From Ancylomarina euxina (GTDB lineage Bacteria > Bacteroidota > Bacteroidia > Bacteroidales > Marinifilaceae), in the NCBI RefSeq assembly GCF_003863355.1, contig NZ_QQWG01000022.1:1-64000 (forward strand): a DNA stretch of 64,000 bases, in the 5' to 3' direction. Shown one piece after another: positions 53,519-62,534 of the stretch; position 1 is the first letter of the stretch, and each line of letters starts with the position of its first letter. The notes beneath the pieces were generated by a model. The model was not told the DNA's origin. It saw nothing but the letters and a program-made list of their open reading frames with translations, and did not search any database. Both the position numbers and the translations under genes were made by a program.

Positions 53519-54316
53519 CTACCAGTCCTTTTTAATTTTTTGTTTCTTTTTTTCTTGTGCTTTTGCCTTAGCTTTCTGAACTTTCTGTTGCACTTTTTTC
53601 TCGTCGTTTTCTAGAGCTTTCAGCAAGCGTTGTGCATCTTCCTTAGAAATTTTACCTTCTTTAGGTTCTTGTTTTTTATCCTTGTCACCTTCATCTGGCT
53701 TTTGCTGCTCTTTATCTTTTTGATCTTCCTTTTTATCCTGATCTTTTTTCTGGTCGTCTTGCTTTTTATTTTGATCGTCTTTATTCTGCTGATCCTTTTT
53801 GTCCTGATCTTTATTCTTGTCTTTATTATCCTTATTATCCTGGTTCTGTTGATCCTTGTTTTGTTTTTTCTCTTGTTCTTCTTTTTCCTTCATTTTACGA
53901 GCATATTCCAAATTGTATTTGGTTTCTTTCGAATTAGGAAAATGGCGAAGCGATTGTTTGTAGGCTTCAATACTCTCGTCAATCTTTTTATTAACGAGTA
54001 GGGTGTTACCAATATTGTGGTGTAAAAGACCTAAACGTTGAGGATCGGTTTCTTTTGAAGCCAATGCTTGAAATTGTTCCAAAGCTTCGTCATATTTCTT
54101 TTGCTTGTAAAGGGCATCACCCAAGTTGAAGGCAGCCTCAAAAGATGCGATATCCTTATCAAGAGCCTTGCGATATTCTACTTCAGAATTCTCAAAGTTC
54201 TTGTTTTCGAAAAGACCATTTCCTTTTCTGATAAATTTTCTCTCTTTCTGAGCGTTTGCTTCAAAACAAGCAAGGCTGAGCAGAGCTATAATGAATAGGC
54301 TAATTCTTATCTTCAT
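53519..54316 (-). CDS. batC: BatC: TPR protein with low-complexity charged tail
   Basis: A 265-residue exported protein: signal peptide (1-22, ending in ANA), three TPR-like units (about 27-140; ALDKDIASFEAAFNLGDALY and KIDESIEAYKQSLRHFPNSK), then an extraordinary stretch of about 90 residues made almost only of K, D, Q, N and E (about 145-235), and a basic C-terminus. This is the usual BatC plan in Bacteroidota, with an unusually long charged region. An opposite-strand frame over this tail is an artefact of the repeat. Partner of BatA/BatB in the periplasm is the accepted model. Confidence 0.85.
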   Translation of the reverse strand: MKIRISLFIIALLSLACFEANAQKERKFIRKGNGLFENKNFENSEVEYRKALDKDIASFEAAFNLGDALYKQKKYDEALEQFQALASKETDPQRLGLLHHNIGNTLLVNKKIDESIEAYKQSLRHFPNSKETKYNLEYARKMKEKEEQEKKQNKDQQNQDNKDNKDKNKDQDKKDQQNKDDQNKKQDDQKKDQDKKEDQKDKEQQKPDEGDKDKKQEPKEGKISKEDAQRLLKALENDEKKVQQKVQKAKAKAQEKKKQKIKKDW

Positions 54317-54352
54317 GCTAATCTTTTTTTAATCAATCCTGATCTTAATATT

Positions 54353-55390
54353 TTACTTACTGAATAGATGAATATCTTTAAAATGACGATTCTTTCTGTC
54401 TAGAATTAGGTATTCAATCAGAATAAGCAAAAGGACAAAGGCAATAAAGTATTGAAATTTCTCATCGTAATCCGAATAGATTCTTTGTTCTAATTCGGTT
54501 TTCTCCATCTTATTAATTTCTTTGAAAAGCGCTTTTAATCCCGTTGTGGTATTGTTGGCTTTAATCATATTTCCACCACCAGCTTCAGCAATCTCAGCTA
54601 GCATTTTCTCATCTAGTTTAGAGATAACCACATTGCCTTCTTCATTTTGTCTAAACTGACCAGATTTCCCTTTTATTGGAATAGGAGCACCTTTAGGTAA
54701 TCCCATAGCAATAGTATGAACAACAATGCCTTGTTCAAGAGCGGCTTTTGCAGCAGCGGTTGCATCATCTTCATGGTTTTCACCATCGGTAATGACAATA
54801 ATGGCTTTGCTTGCTTCACTATCTGGAGTAAAACTCTTACTTGCTAAATTAATGGCCGATCCTATTGCAGTTCCCTGAACAGGAACAATATCTGTATTGA
54901 TAGTCGATAAAAACAGCTTTGCTGAAGAATAATCAGTTGTAATTGGTAACTGTGTGTAAGCCTCACCAGCAAACACAATTAATCCAATCTTGTCGTTATT
55001 CAAATTATCAACCATTTGGGAAATCGCACGTTTTGCACTCTCTAAACGATTGGGTTTAATATCCTGTGCCAGCATTGAGTTAGATACATCTAAGGCAATA
55101 ACAATCTCAACACCCTTGCGCTTGATTTTTCTCAGCTTGGAGCCAAACTGTGGACCAGCTATGGCAATAATAAGAAAACTGAAAGCCAAAAGCATGATAG
55201 CGAATTTATAGACAGGTCGTGTGAATGATGCGAAAGGCATCAATTGCGAAATGATAGACATATCGCCATATTCCTTTAGTGCTTTTTTCTTCATTCTGTA
55301 GCTGATGTAGTATAGCACAACAAGAGCTGGAATAATGAAGAATAAGTAGAGATATTCTGGATGTTCAAAACGAAACTGGTTCATTTTCAA
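54353..55390 (-). CDS. batB: BatB: von Willebrand factor A domain membrane protein
   Basis: A 345-residue inner-membrane protein: N-terminal hydrophobic segments (about 13-30 and 60-80), a VWA domain (about 93-290) with the MIDAS metal site DxSxS at D101-S103-S105 (LDVSNSM), a TDGENHEDD motif (about 198) and a C-terminal helix (about 311-331). The VWA fold binds protein partners through a divalent cation. It is the second of the BatA/BatB pair, 36 bases upstream of batC. Confidence 0.9.
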   Translation of the reverse strand: MKMNQFRFEHPEYLYLFFIIPALVVLYYISYRMKKKALKEYGDMSIISQLMPFASFTRPVYKFAIMLLAFSFLIIAIAGPQFGSKLRKIKRKGVEIVIALDVSNSMLAQDIKPNRLESAKRAISQMVDNLNNDKIGLIVFAGEAYTQLPITTDYSSAKLFLSTINTDIVPVQGTAIGSAINLASKSFTPDSEASKAIIVITDGENHEDDATAAAKAALEQGIVVHTIAMGLPKGAPIPIKGKSGQFRQNEEGNVVISKLDEKMLAEIAEAGGGNMIKANNTTTGLKALFKEINKMEKTELEQRIYSDYDEKFQYFIAFVLLLILIEYLILDRKNRHFKDIHLFSK

Positions 55391-55490
55391 ATATTATTAG
55401 ATGAGTACCGATTTGTTCGGTTTGTGATAATTCACACCTCAATGGTTATTTATTTTAATCTTAAATCAATAATCCTCAATCATAAATTTA

Positions 55491-56483
55491 TTAAGGAATG
55501 TTTCTAAGAATACTGTTACGGAATGCAATTTCAAGTAAAAGGAATAAAGCAGCCCAAAGTGCATAGCTTTTGTATGCTTCACTCTTTGTACTAAACTGTT
55601 TCACTTCTATCTTTCTTTTTTCCATCTGATCAATTTCTTCGTAGATGGCTTTTAGCTTATTGTTATCCGTTGCCCTAAAGTATTTCCCACCTGTAAGCTC
55701 AGCGATATCTGTTAAAGTAGCCTCATCAATTTCTACGGGCATATCCTGCATTTGAATGCCAAAAGGCGTTCTGAAAGGGTAGGGTGCGGTACCTTGAGTT
55801 CCAATACCCACTGTATAAACACGAATGCCATAGGTTTTAGCAAGTTCCGCAGCGGTAATAGGTGCAATTTCACCTTGGTTGTTTACCCCATCGGTCAGTA
55901 GAATAACCACTCTCGATTTGGCTTCACTATCTTTCAAACGATTCACAGCATTTGCCAAACCCAAACCAATAGCCGTTCCATCTTCAATCATTCCTGATTT
56001 GATATCGCTGAAAAGGTTGATTAATACGGCGTGATCAGTCGTTAGTGGACATTGTGTAAAACTCTCTCCACTAAAAATGACCAAGCCAATTTTATCTTGC
56101 TGACGTCCCGTTATAAATTGGGTTGCCACATCTTTAGCAGCTTCTAAACGGTTAGGTTCGAAATCTTGAGCTAACATACTACTTGAAATATCCAGTGACA
56201 TAACGATGTCGATACCTTCTGAACTTACATTTTTCCAATCGTTACTCGATTGTGGACGAGCCAAGGCAATCACCAAAAAAGCAATCGCTAGAACTCTTAA
56301 AAGAATAAGCGCATGTCGGAAATAATATTTATATGTTTTAGGTGCCTTGGACAGACTCTTTAATGTAGAGACCTGGATGCTGGCATGTGCCTTCTTATCG
56401 CGCCAAAAGTACCATGCAATAACAGGAACAATTAGCAGCAGTAAGTATAGGTATTCAGGATTTGCAAAATCTAGATTATTCAT
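55491..56483 (-). CDS. batA: BatA: von Willebrand factor A domain membrane protein
   Basis: A 330-residue VWA protein with the same plan as BatB: N-terminal helices (about 10-27 and 56-76), MIDAS at D98-S100-S102 (LDISSSM), LLTDGVNNQGEIAP (about 194), and a C-terminal helix (about 308-325). BatA and BatB are paralogues. A 100-bp gap separates the two genes, and the MoxR-type ATPase upstream is thought to act on this VWA pair. Confidence 0.9.
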   Translation of the reverse strand: MNNLDFANPEYLYLLLLIVPVIAWYFWRDKKAHASIQVSTLKSLSKAPKTYKYYFRHALILLRVLAIAFLVIALARPQSSNDWKNVSSEGIDIVMSLDISSSMLAQDFEPNRLEAAKDVATQFITGRQQDKIGLVIFSGESFTQCPLTTDHAVLINLFSDIKSGMIEDGTAIGLGLANAVNRLKDSEAKSRVVILLTDGVNNQGEIAPITAAELAKTYGIRVYTVGIGTQGTAPYPFRTPFGIQMQDMPVEIDEATLTDIAELTGGKYFRATDNNKLKAIYEEIDQMEKRKIEVKQFSTKSEAYKSYALWAALFLLLEIAFRNSILRNIP

Positions 56484-56500
56484 ATTTTAAGTACCAAGTG

Positions 56501-56543
56501 TAAAGGTTAATAAGGATAAAGGTTAAAAAGGATAAAGGTTAAA
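56501..56543. repeat. short tandem repeat upstream of batA
   Basis: Three consecutive copies of a 16- to 18-bp unit built on AAAGGTTAA.AAGGAT lie in the gap before batA. It is probably replication-slippage sequence; no function is evident. Confidence 0.6.
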
Positions 56544-56598
56544 GTGTCTTATTGCTAAAATGATAACAGACAAACTCTAACTTCTAATCTATTGCTCA

Positions 56599-57627
56599 TT
56601 ACACGCTCTTGTCAACTTCTTGACCATTTGTTGGTTCAATCTGGTTTGTCTCTTCCGTTTCTTCTTTTACTGTTTCTTTTATTAGTGTTTTTTCGACAAT
56701 GCGATAAGCATACTTCAAACTCAATTGGTTTTCATCTGGAAGAGGTTGAAATTTGGCAAACTTTGCTAAATCAGCTCTTTCCAAAATAACTTTCAAGTCA
56801 GAAATCAGATCCTTATGCATGATGTCTTCAGAAATAGCATCCAGAGTCTCATCAGTCGTCGATTCCAGAGTTGCCAAACCAAAACGTTTGTCAAGATAGT
56901 TACGAACCGCATCGGTAAGATCCGAATGATATTGCTTAATATGTCCGCTCTGCCAGAGCTTTTGATTGTCAATTTCTTCAAGTTTTCTGAGTGCGATAAC
57001 ATGAGCAGGTTCAGCAGGAACTACAGATTTGAATAAGGGCTGATTGCTCTTGTATCTGCGATAGAAATAATAAGCAGCAAAAAGAATGGCAATAAGTATT
57101 AAACCACCACCAGCCCAAGGCGCAACTTCAGCAAATGATACTGGCGTATGAATAGGCATGGCAATATCGAAATTGGCTTTTGTGGTATCAATTTCAAAAC
57201 TACGCACGCCCAATTGCATGGTATCGGTACGAATAATGTTATTGATATTTTCCCCATTCAATTTAAATACGAAAGGAGGAATCTTATGAACGCCACCATC
57301 AAAGGAAGTAATTAGGAATCTCTTATTAATCTTCAGACTACCATCTTTTTTCTTTGTGGTATCTGAGGCCCACTGACGAACAATTTCAATATTTTTTGTA
57401 ATACTATCTGTGAAAACAGGGAATCCAATTGTAATACCTTTAGGCTGATCAACAGAAAGTTTCAAGTTGATCTGATCGCCAATGGCAATTACATTGGTAT
57501 CCAAAGCAACACTAACTTTAAAGTCATCTTCACTTTCTTGTGCCATCGCTGGATTTAGGAGCAAGGCAAAACTCAGAAGTAAGAAGCTTCTTTGGAATTG
57601 TTTTTTTATTGTTTGTAATCCTATCAT
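56599..57627 (-). CDS. Bat-operon exported membrane protein of unknown function
   Basis: A 342-residue protein between the DUF58 gene and batA, a position where such proteins are regular. Signal peptide at about 12-30 (FLLLSFALLLNPAMAQ), a periplasmic domain of about 150 residues with BatD-like beta features (KVSVALDTNVIAIGDQINLK, about 38), one transmembrane helix (about 173-192, GGLILIAILFAAYYFYRRY) and a cytoplasmic helical region (about 205-320) resembling DUF4381-type tails, ending acidic. Its role is unknown; it is probably part of the same membrane complex as BatA-D. Confidence 0.75.
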   Translation of the reverse strand: MIGLQTIKKQFQRSFLLLSFALLLNPAMAQESEDDFKVSVALDTNVIAIGDQINLKLSVDQPKGITIGFPVFTDSITKNIEIVRQWASDTTKKKDGSLKINKRFLITSFDGGVHKIPPFVFKLNGENINNIIRTDTMQLGVRSFEIDTTKANFDIAMPIHTPVSFAEVAPWAGGGLILIAILFAAYYFYRRYKSNQPLFKSVVPAEPAHVIALRKLEEIDNQKLWQSGHIKQYHSDLTDAVRNYLDKRFGLATLESTTDETLDAISEDIMHKDLISDLKVILERADLAKFAKFQPLPDENQLSLKYAYRIVEKTLIKETVKEETEETNQIEPTNGQEVDKSV

Positions 57628-57754
57628 CTTATTAAATTTCGGATGAGTAAGTTATGTTAAGATTTTAAAAGGTCAAAAGTTCAAATGTGTCAATCTAACA
57701 TTTTAGCAATTCAACCACTTTTCAATTTATTATTAATTGCTAATCGTAAATTGA

Positions 57755-58624
57755 TTAGGCTCTTCGTTTAAATAGGGCAATTAACGATCGCACATAGTCC
57801 TGATCGGTTCTGATATTTGCCACATCTACACCTGAACGTTTGAAAATCTCATCAACTTTTGATTGATTCTCTCTCCACCATTTAGCATGAGCGTTTCTTA
57901 CCTTAGAACTTGAGGTATCCACCCATTGGTATTGGCGGGTCTCAGCATCGAGCATTCTAACAAGTCCGATTGAAGGCAATTCTTCCTCTCGCTTATCGTA
58001 AATTTTAAGAGCGACCACATCGTGCTTGTTGTTAGCGATACTTAAAGACTTTTCAAAGTCATTATCGTCGATGAAATCGGATATCACGAAAGTGGTACAA
58101 CGCTTCTTGATGGCTTTAGTCAGGTAGCGAAGAGCATTATTAATGTCAGTTTTACGGTGTTCGGGTTTAAAATCGATCAATTCTCGAATGATTCGTAGAA
58201 TATGTGATTTCCCTTTTTTTGGTGGAATAAACTTTTCAATGATATCTGAAAAGAAAAGAACACCAATTTTATCGTTGTTTTGAATGGCCGAAAAGGCAAG
58301 CACGGCTGCAATTTCAGTAATCTGATTTTTCTTGAGTTTCGACATGGTTCCAAACTCACGGGAACCACTCACGTCAATCATCAGCATCACGGTCATTTCA
58401 CGCTCTTCTTCGAAAAGCTTAACGAAAGGGGTATTGTAGCGAGCCGTTACATTCCAGTCGATATTACGAATGTCGTCGCCATATTGGTATTCGCGAACCT
58501 CACTAAAGGTCATACCTCGTCCTTTAAATGCTGAGTGATATTCTCCAGCAAATATATTTCGAGACAAGCCCTTGGTTTTGATCTCGATTTTCCGAACTTT
58601 CTTTAATAGTTCACTAGTCTCCAT
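57755..58624 (-). CDS. DUF58 domain-containing protein
   Basis: A 289-residue cytoplasmic protein of the DUF58 family, the constant partner of MoxR ATPases. The family signature is FSEVREYQYGDDIRNIDWNV (about 36-55); the following VWA-like domain starts TVMLMIDVSGSREFG (about 79-93) with a MIDAS-like DVSGS. It has no transmembrane segment. It lies 104 bases after moxR in an AT-rich gap with repeated AATTATGAATT-type sequence. Confidence 0.92.
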   Translation of the reverse strand: METSELLKKVRKIEIKTKGLSRNIFAGEYHSAFKGRGMTFSEVREYQYGDDIRNIDWNVTARYNTPFVKLFEEEREMTVMLMIDVSGSREFGTMSKLKKNQITEIAAVLAFSAIQNNDKIGVLFFSDIIEKFIPPKKGKSHILRIIRELIDFKPEHRKTDINNALRYLTKAIKKRCTTFVISDFIDDNDFEKSLSIANNKHDVVALKIYDKREEELPSIGLVRMLDAETRQYQWVDTSSSKVRNAHAKWWRENQSKVDEIFKRSGVDVANIRTDQDYVRSLIALFKRRA

Positions 58625-58728
58625 AGTTAATTACGAATTGATAATTATGAATTAATAATTAAATCGTTGGAATAAAGAATTACGAAAAACAATGTCATTC
58701 ATAATTCTTAATTCCTTATTCATAATTA

Positions 58729-59724
58729 CTATGGTACTTCAACAGTATTCAAAATTTCAGAGATAATGTGTTCGCTAGTGATGTTGTTAGCTTCTGCCTC
58801 ATAAGTTAAACCAATACGATGGCGAAGAACATCGTGACAAACGGCACGGATATCCTCAGGAATAACGTAACCACGACGTTTGATAAAGGCATAGGCTTTA
58901 GCTGCAGATGCTAAGGAAATACTGGCACGAGGAGAACCACCAAAAGCAATCATTTCTTTGAATTTATCAAGACCATAATCTGCAGGGAAACGTGTCGCGA
59001 AAACAATATCAACAATGTATTTTTCGATTTTCTCATCCATATACACATCCTTCACCACGCTACGTGCCTTAAGAATATCTTCTGGTTTAAGAATTTGATT
59101 AGCGATAGGGAATATCTTTAAAAGATTCTGACGCATGATTAATTGCTCTTCATCTTTCTTAGGGTAATTGATAACCACCTTAAGCATAAAACGGTCCACC
59201 TGTGCCTCTGGAAGAGGGTAGGTTCCTTCTTGCTCAATCGGATTTTGAGTTGCCATAACTAAAAACGGCTCTTCTAACTTATAAGTATGGTCGCCAATAG
59301 TCACCTGACGTTCCTGCATAGACTCTAAAAGAGCAGCCTGTACTTTAGCAGGGGCACGGTTAATTTCATCGGCAAGAATAAAGTTGGCGAAGATTGGTCC
59401 TTTTTTTACAACAAATTCCTCTTTCTTTTGAGAATAGATCATGGTACCGATAAGGTCGGCAGGTAAAAGGTCTGGCGTAAACTGAATACGGCTAAAGTTT
59501 GCGTCTATAGTTGTCGCAAGGGTATTGATAGCAAGGGTTTTTGCCAATCCGGGAACACCTTCAAGAAGGATGTGTCCATTGGAAAGCAAGCCAATTAATA
59601 GGCTCTCAACCAAATGCTTTTGTCCAACAATAACCTTATTCATTTCCATAGAAATCATATCCACGAAGGAACTTTCCTGTTGGATACGCTCGTTTAGCTC
59701 TTTGATATCAACTGTCTGCATCAT
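58729..59724 (-). CDS. MoxR-family AAA+ ATPase
   Basis: A 331-residue MoxR ATPase, first gene of the Bat operon. Walker A GVPGLAKT (56-63), Walker B with ILADEINRAP (about 116), sensor ATQNPIEQEGTYPLPEAQVDRF (about 158-179, partly quoted) and the C-terminal lid (GGSPRASISLASAAKAYAF, about 270). MoxR proteins are chaperone-like ATPases that work with VWA proteins; here DUF58, BatA and BatB. A -7 element and a dyad lie about 160-200 bases upstream. Confidence 0.95.
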   Translation of the reverse strand: MMQTVDIKELNERIQQESSFVDMISMEMNKVIVGQKHLVESLLIGLLSNGHILLEGVPGLAKTLAINTLATTIDANFSRIQFTPDLLPADLIGTMIYSQKKEEFVVKKGPIFANFILADEINRAPAKVQAALLESMQERQVTIGDHTYKLEEPFLVMATQNPIEQEGTYPLPEAQVDRFMLKVVINYPKKDEEQLIMRQNLLKIFPIANQILKPEDILKARSVVKDVYMDEKIEKYIVDIVFATRFPADYGLDKFKEMIAFGGSPRASISLASAAKAYAFIKRRGYVIPEDIRAVCHDVLRHRIGLTYEAEANNITSEHIISEILNTVEVP

Positions 59725-59885
59725 AAAAAAGTATATTTTGCTTGAATTATTAAACGTTTACTCATTAATGTGGAAATCGTTTATTTTGAGGACTGTTATA
59801 TGAAGAAGAAAACTTGATAAAACAGTTTTGTTCCAAAAATGAAATGACTTCCATTCAAAAAAAGCAATGCTTGGAACTGCTTTTT

Positions 59886-59929
59886 AGGGCAACAATAATG
59901 ACAATTATTTTTTGTGCCCTACAAAGATA
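59886..59929 (-). promoter_or_regulatory. candidate moxR/Bat-operon promoter with leader dyad
   Basis: On the minus strand, TATCTTTG (complement of 59922-59929) is a perfect TAnnTTTG -7. Immediately downstream in the transcript are nested dyads: AGGGC/GCCCT (59886-59890 with 59916-59920) and AATAAT/ATTATT (59894-59899 with 59904-59909). No good -33 is visible. Confidence 0.45.
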
Positions 59930-60093
59930 ATTTTTTGGAGTACTTATAAAAGTTGTTTGTCGTTAATTTTTGTTAAGCTTTAATTGTAGGAGCAATGCTA
60001 TAGGAGTGTTTTGTTGTTTCAGCCTGTATGAATATGAAATCAGATTATAAATAATACTGACGATCTTAATTTTAAATTAACGAGGCCTGTTTT

Positions 60094-60637
60094 TCAATCC
60101 AGAACGAATTACATGTCTATAGCTTTGTGATCCATTATTTCTTGTTCGACTCCTTTGGAGTCGAATTGGGTTATAATATTGCTTTCTATAGACATGGGAA
60201 CCCTTTGGGTTTAATATTCCTTTCTATTGTGAATTTTGAAACCAGAATAGATTACATGTCTATAGCTTTGTGATCCATTATTTCTTGTACGACTCCTTTG
60301 GAGTCGCATCTGGGTCTAACAAATATTTCTATAGACATGCGAACCCTTCAGGTTCAATAATTTTTTATTGTGATTTTTCAATCCAGAATGGATTATATGT
60401 CTATAGCTTTGTGATCCATTATTTCTTGTACGACTCCTTTGGAGTCGAATTGGGTTATAATATTGCTTTCTATAGACATGCGAGCCTTTCAGGTTCAATA
60501 CTTCTTTTATTGTGAATTTTTAATCCAGAATGGGTTGTATATCTATAACACCATGGTTCATCTTATTTGTTCGACTCCTTTGTAGTCGTATTGTTGTGTA
60601 CCTTTTATTTTTATAAACATATGAACCTTTCAGGTTC
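60094..60637. repeat. tandem array of four structured repeats (REP-like), period 141-143 bp
   Basis: There are four copies. In each: left outer arm (CATGTCTATAG 60112-60122; same at 60255-60265; TATGTCTATAG 60396-60406; TATATCTATAA about 60539-60549), internal hairpin CGACTCCTTTGGAGTCG (60147-60163, 60290-60306, 60431-60447, 60572-60588, the last with one mismatch), right outer arm CTATAGACATG (60186-60196, 60329-60339, 60470-60480; TTATAAACATA near 60611-60621), then a trailing hairpin of the form GAACC-loop-GGTTC (60198-60212, 60341-60355, 60482-60496, 60623-60637). Internal hairpins are spaced 143, 141 and 141 bp. Confidence 0.92.
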
Positions 60638-60706
60638 GTGTTGATGCTTTTTTGTTCTTTTTTGAAGAGAGTGATTGTTGACGAATTAAGGAAAGACTTA
60701 TTACAT

Positions 60707-61168
60707 TTAATCAATCCAATCAAATAAATATTCGTCTTTATATTCTACATCGAATTTTCTCAAAAAGCCTAAATATTCTTCTTTGAAATTTTTCTTTTTG
60801 TGATGTATTTTCTGGTTATTGATGTATTCAATCAGATTCGTTAAGGCTGATTGGTTATAAGAAAATGCACCGAAGCCTTCTTGCCATTCAAATTTGAAGC
60901 TTGTGAATTTTTGTTCTTTGATAAATGAGTTCGAAGCTTTTTTAATTTCTCTAACTAAATCAGAAAGACAACAAGATGGTTTCATACCAATTAATATATG
61001 GATATGATCTTGTGTACCATTAATGGCAATCATCTTTTGATTTTTATTCTGGACGATTCCAGTGATATATTTATAAAGTTCTTTTTCCCATTTCGGTGAA
61101 ATTAGACCATCTCTATTTTTAACAGCAAATACAATTTGGATATAGATTTGTGAAAATGTTCCAGGCAT
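60707..61168 (-). CDS. IS200-like Y1 (HUH) transposase, REP-associated (RAYT) type
   Basis: A 153-residue single-domain Y1 transposase. The HUH metal motif is H55-I-H57 (GTQDHIHILIGM), and the catalytic tyrosine is most likely Y115 in NLIEYINNQK, on the helix where IS200/IS608 TnpA has its Tyr. The tail KNFKEEYLGFLRKFDVEYKD is common in Bacteroidota REP-associated transposases. It is flanked on both sides by copies of the structured repeat, with no accessory TnpB. HUH transposases nick and join single-stranded DNA at hairpins, so the repeats are the obvious substrate. It is intact and apparently functional. Confidence 0.9.
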   Translation of the reverse strand: MPGTFSQIYIQIVFAVKNRDGLISPKWEKELYKYITGIVQNKNQKMIAINGTQDHIHILIGMKPSCCLSDLVREIKKASNSFIKEQKFTSFKFEWQEGFGAFSYNQSALTNLIEYINNQKIHHKKKNFKEEYLGFLRKFDVEYKDEYLFDWID

Positions 61169-61304
61169 ATCTTCTTTTTTATAAATAAAAATGTTTTATC
61201 CTTTCTTGAAAATTATGCTTATAAATTTATGAAAAATATTGAATGATTAGATTATTAGGGTATTTTGATTTCAGTAGCAGTAAGATTGTCGTTTTATTCA
61301 TACA

Positions 61305-61480
61305 GAATGGGTTGTATATCTATAGCACCATGGTTCATCTTGTTTTTTCGACTCCTTTGGAGTCGTAATTTTGGCATTAATGTGAGTTCTATAAACATGG
61401 GAACCCTTTGGGTTTAATATTCCTTTCTATTGTGAATTTTGAAAACCAGAATAGATTAAATATCTATAGCAGTGATTCAC
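61305..61480. repeat. one full and one half copy of the structured repeat, upstream of the transposase
   Basis: Full copy: TATATCTATAG (61315-61325), CGACTCCTTTGGAGTCG (61349-61365), CTATAAACATG (61389-61399), GAACCCTTTGGGTTT (61401-61415). A left half-copy follows (ccagaatagatta...ATATCTATAG, about 61446-61470) and stops at the end of the next gene (stop at 61482). The stretch 61395-61458 is almost identical to 60192-60254. Confidence 0.88.
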
Positions 61481-61481
61481 T

Positions 61482-62300
61482 TTATTTGGCTTTATTCAGT
61501 TCGATATACCACTTGTAGTTCTTGACGATTTGTTCAGCAATATCATATCGGCTGCTGATTTTTGTGATTTCGAGCTTGGGACCGCAATAGGTCATGAAAT
61601 CTTCCAATGCTTCGCCTTTTAGTCCTGTATGTTCCGCAACTATGGCACTTGTGTAGTATTCGTTATATTTCTTAATACGCCATTCCTTTCGAATCATTTT
61701 AGAAACTTTACGCTTGCTTTTTTCTTTGCGACTGAATTTTGTGAATAGGTAAGAGGCAGGTGTGCCTATGGCATCCCCAATACCTGGATCTACTAATGTT
61801 GTTCTATATTGGGGCGGTATAATATTAGGTGGTTTTGTATTATATGGAGCCAGTTCTTTTGTGATTTGAGAATTGATCTCATATTCGTTTTTGATTTCTA
61901 ATTTTATAAAGTCATCCTTAAATTCATTCCAGGTACCAAATGCAAAGACATTGACTTCATTGAGTAGGTAAGCCATATTTTCTAAAGGAATTTGGAAGAA
62001 TTTGGGGAGAGTCGTATCGAAAATGAAAGGGATTGCCCATTCCTGAGTTTTAAACCCCAGGGCTGATATAATAAGTGTGTCTGATTGTTTGACTTGTAAA
62101 TGAAAAATTCCTAAGCTATCACAAATCTGGCCACTTCGTTTACCTTTAATAATAAGGTGTGCTAGTGGAATAGAACTAATGCCTGTTGTCGTTACAATTT
62201 GACCTGAGATGCTAATAATGGAATCATTTTCAATGCTTGTTGCACTTGATGATTTAAAAAAAAAGAAAAGAATTAAAAGAATCAGTAGAATACGAAGCAT
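61482..62300 (-). CDS. exported protein with carboxypeptidase-regulatory-like domain
   Basis: A 272-residue protein. Signal peptide at about residues 1-20 (ILLILLILFFFFKSSSA). Residues about 28-110 form a CarboxypepD_reg-like beta-sandwich (ISGQIVTTTGISSIPLAHLI; LQVKQSDTLIISALGFKTQE), a module common in Bacteroidota outer-membrane and secreted proteins (also the N-terminal domain of TonB-dependent receptors). The C-terminal ~120 residues are helical and charged and have no family I recognise. Function unknown. Its 3' end abuts a half-copy of the structured repeat. Confidence 0.7.
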   Translation of the reverse strand: MLRILLILLILFFFFKSSSATSIENDSIISISGQIVTTTGISSIPLAHLIIKGKRSGQICDSLGIFHLQVKQSDTLIISALGFKTQEWAIPFIFDTTLPKFFQIPLENMAYLLNEVNVFAFGTWNEFKDDFIKLEIKNEYEINSQITKELAPYNTKPPNIIPPQYRTTLVDPGIGDAIGTPASYLFTKFSRKEKSKRKVSKMIRKEWRIKKYNEYYTSAIVAEHTGLKGEALEDFMTYCGPKLEITKISSRYDIAEQIVKNYKWYIELNKAK

Positions 62301-62530
62301 ATTTTAGTCGAAGGTCAGGTTATTAATCTTTAAGCTCCTCTAAAGTAGTTAGCTTGGAAATATTAAACAATATGATTGTTTTACTTTTAACAGTATTTAA
62401 GTTTCTTTATGAAAGTGATTTCATGATATAACTAATGAAACCTGTCAGAGTCCGAAGAATGAGGTCTTTACAGCGTTTAGATCGCAAGTTAAATGTCAAC
62501 AGGTTTATCCTGCAGTATCGATGCTGTCGG
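62301..62530. other. intergenic with a small inverted repeat
   Basis: No gene seen. AAACCTGT (62438-62445) and ACAGGTTT (62499-62506) are complementary, and a CAGG/CCTG hairpin follows at about 62501-62513. It may be a further diverged relative of the nearby repeats. Confidence 0.35.
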
Positions 62531-62534
62531 GTTT

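Noticed and set aside
53630..54001. Hydrophobic 123-codon ORF opposite batC
   Set aside because: It is the complement of the K/D/Q-rich tract of batC; its Leu/Ile/Phe composition is an artefact of that low complexity.
60094..60637. CRISPR array
   Set aside because: The units are about 142 bp with internal hairpins and little unique spacer sequence, and no cas gene is present.
60270..60723. Short ORFs on both strands within the repeat array (motifs such as GSHVYRN and RLQRSRT)
   Set aside because: They are translations of the structured repeat itself; they recur with each copy, lack codon-use signal and are not genes.
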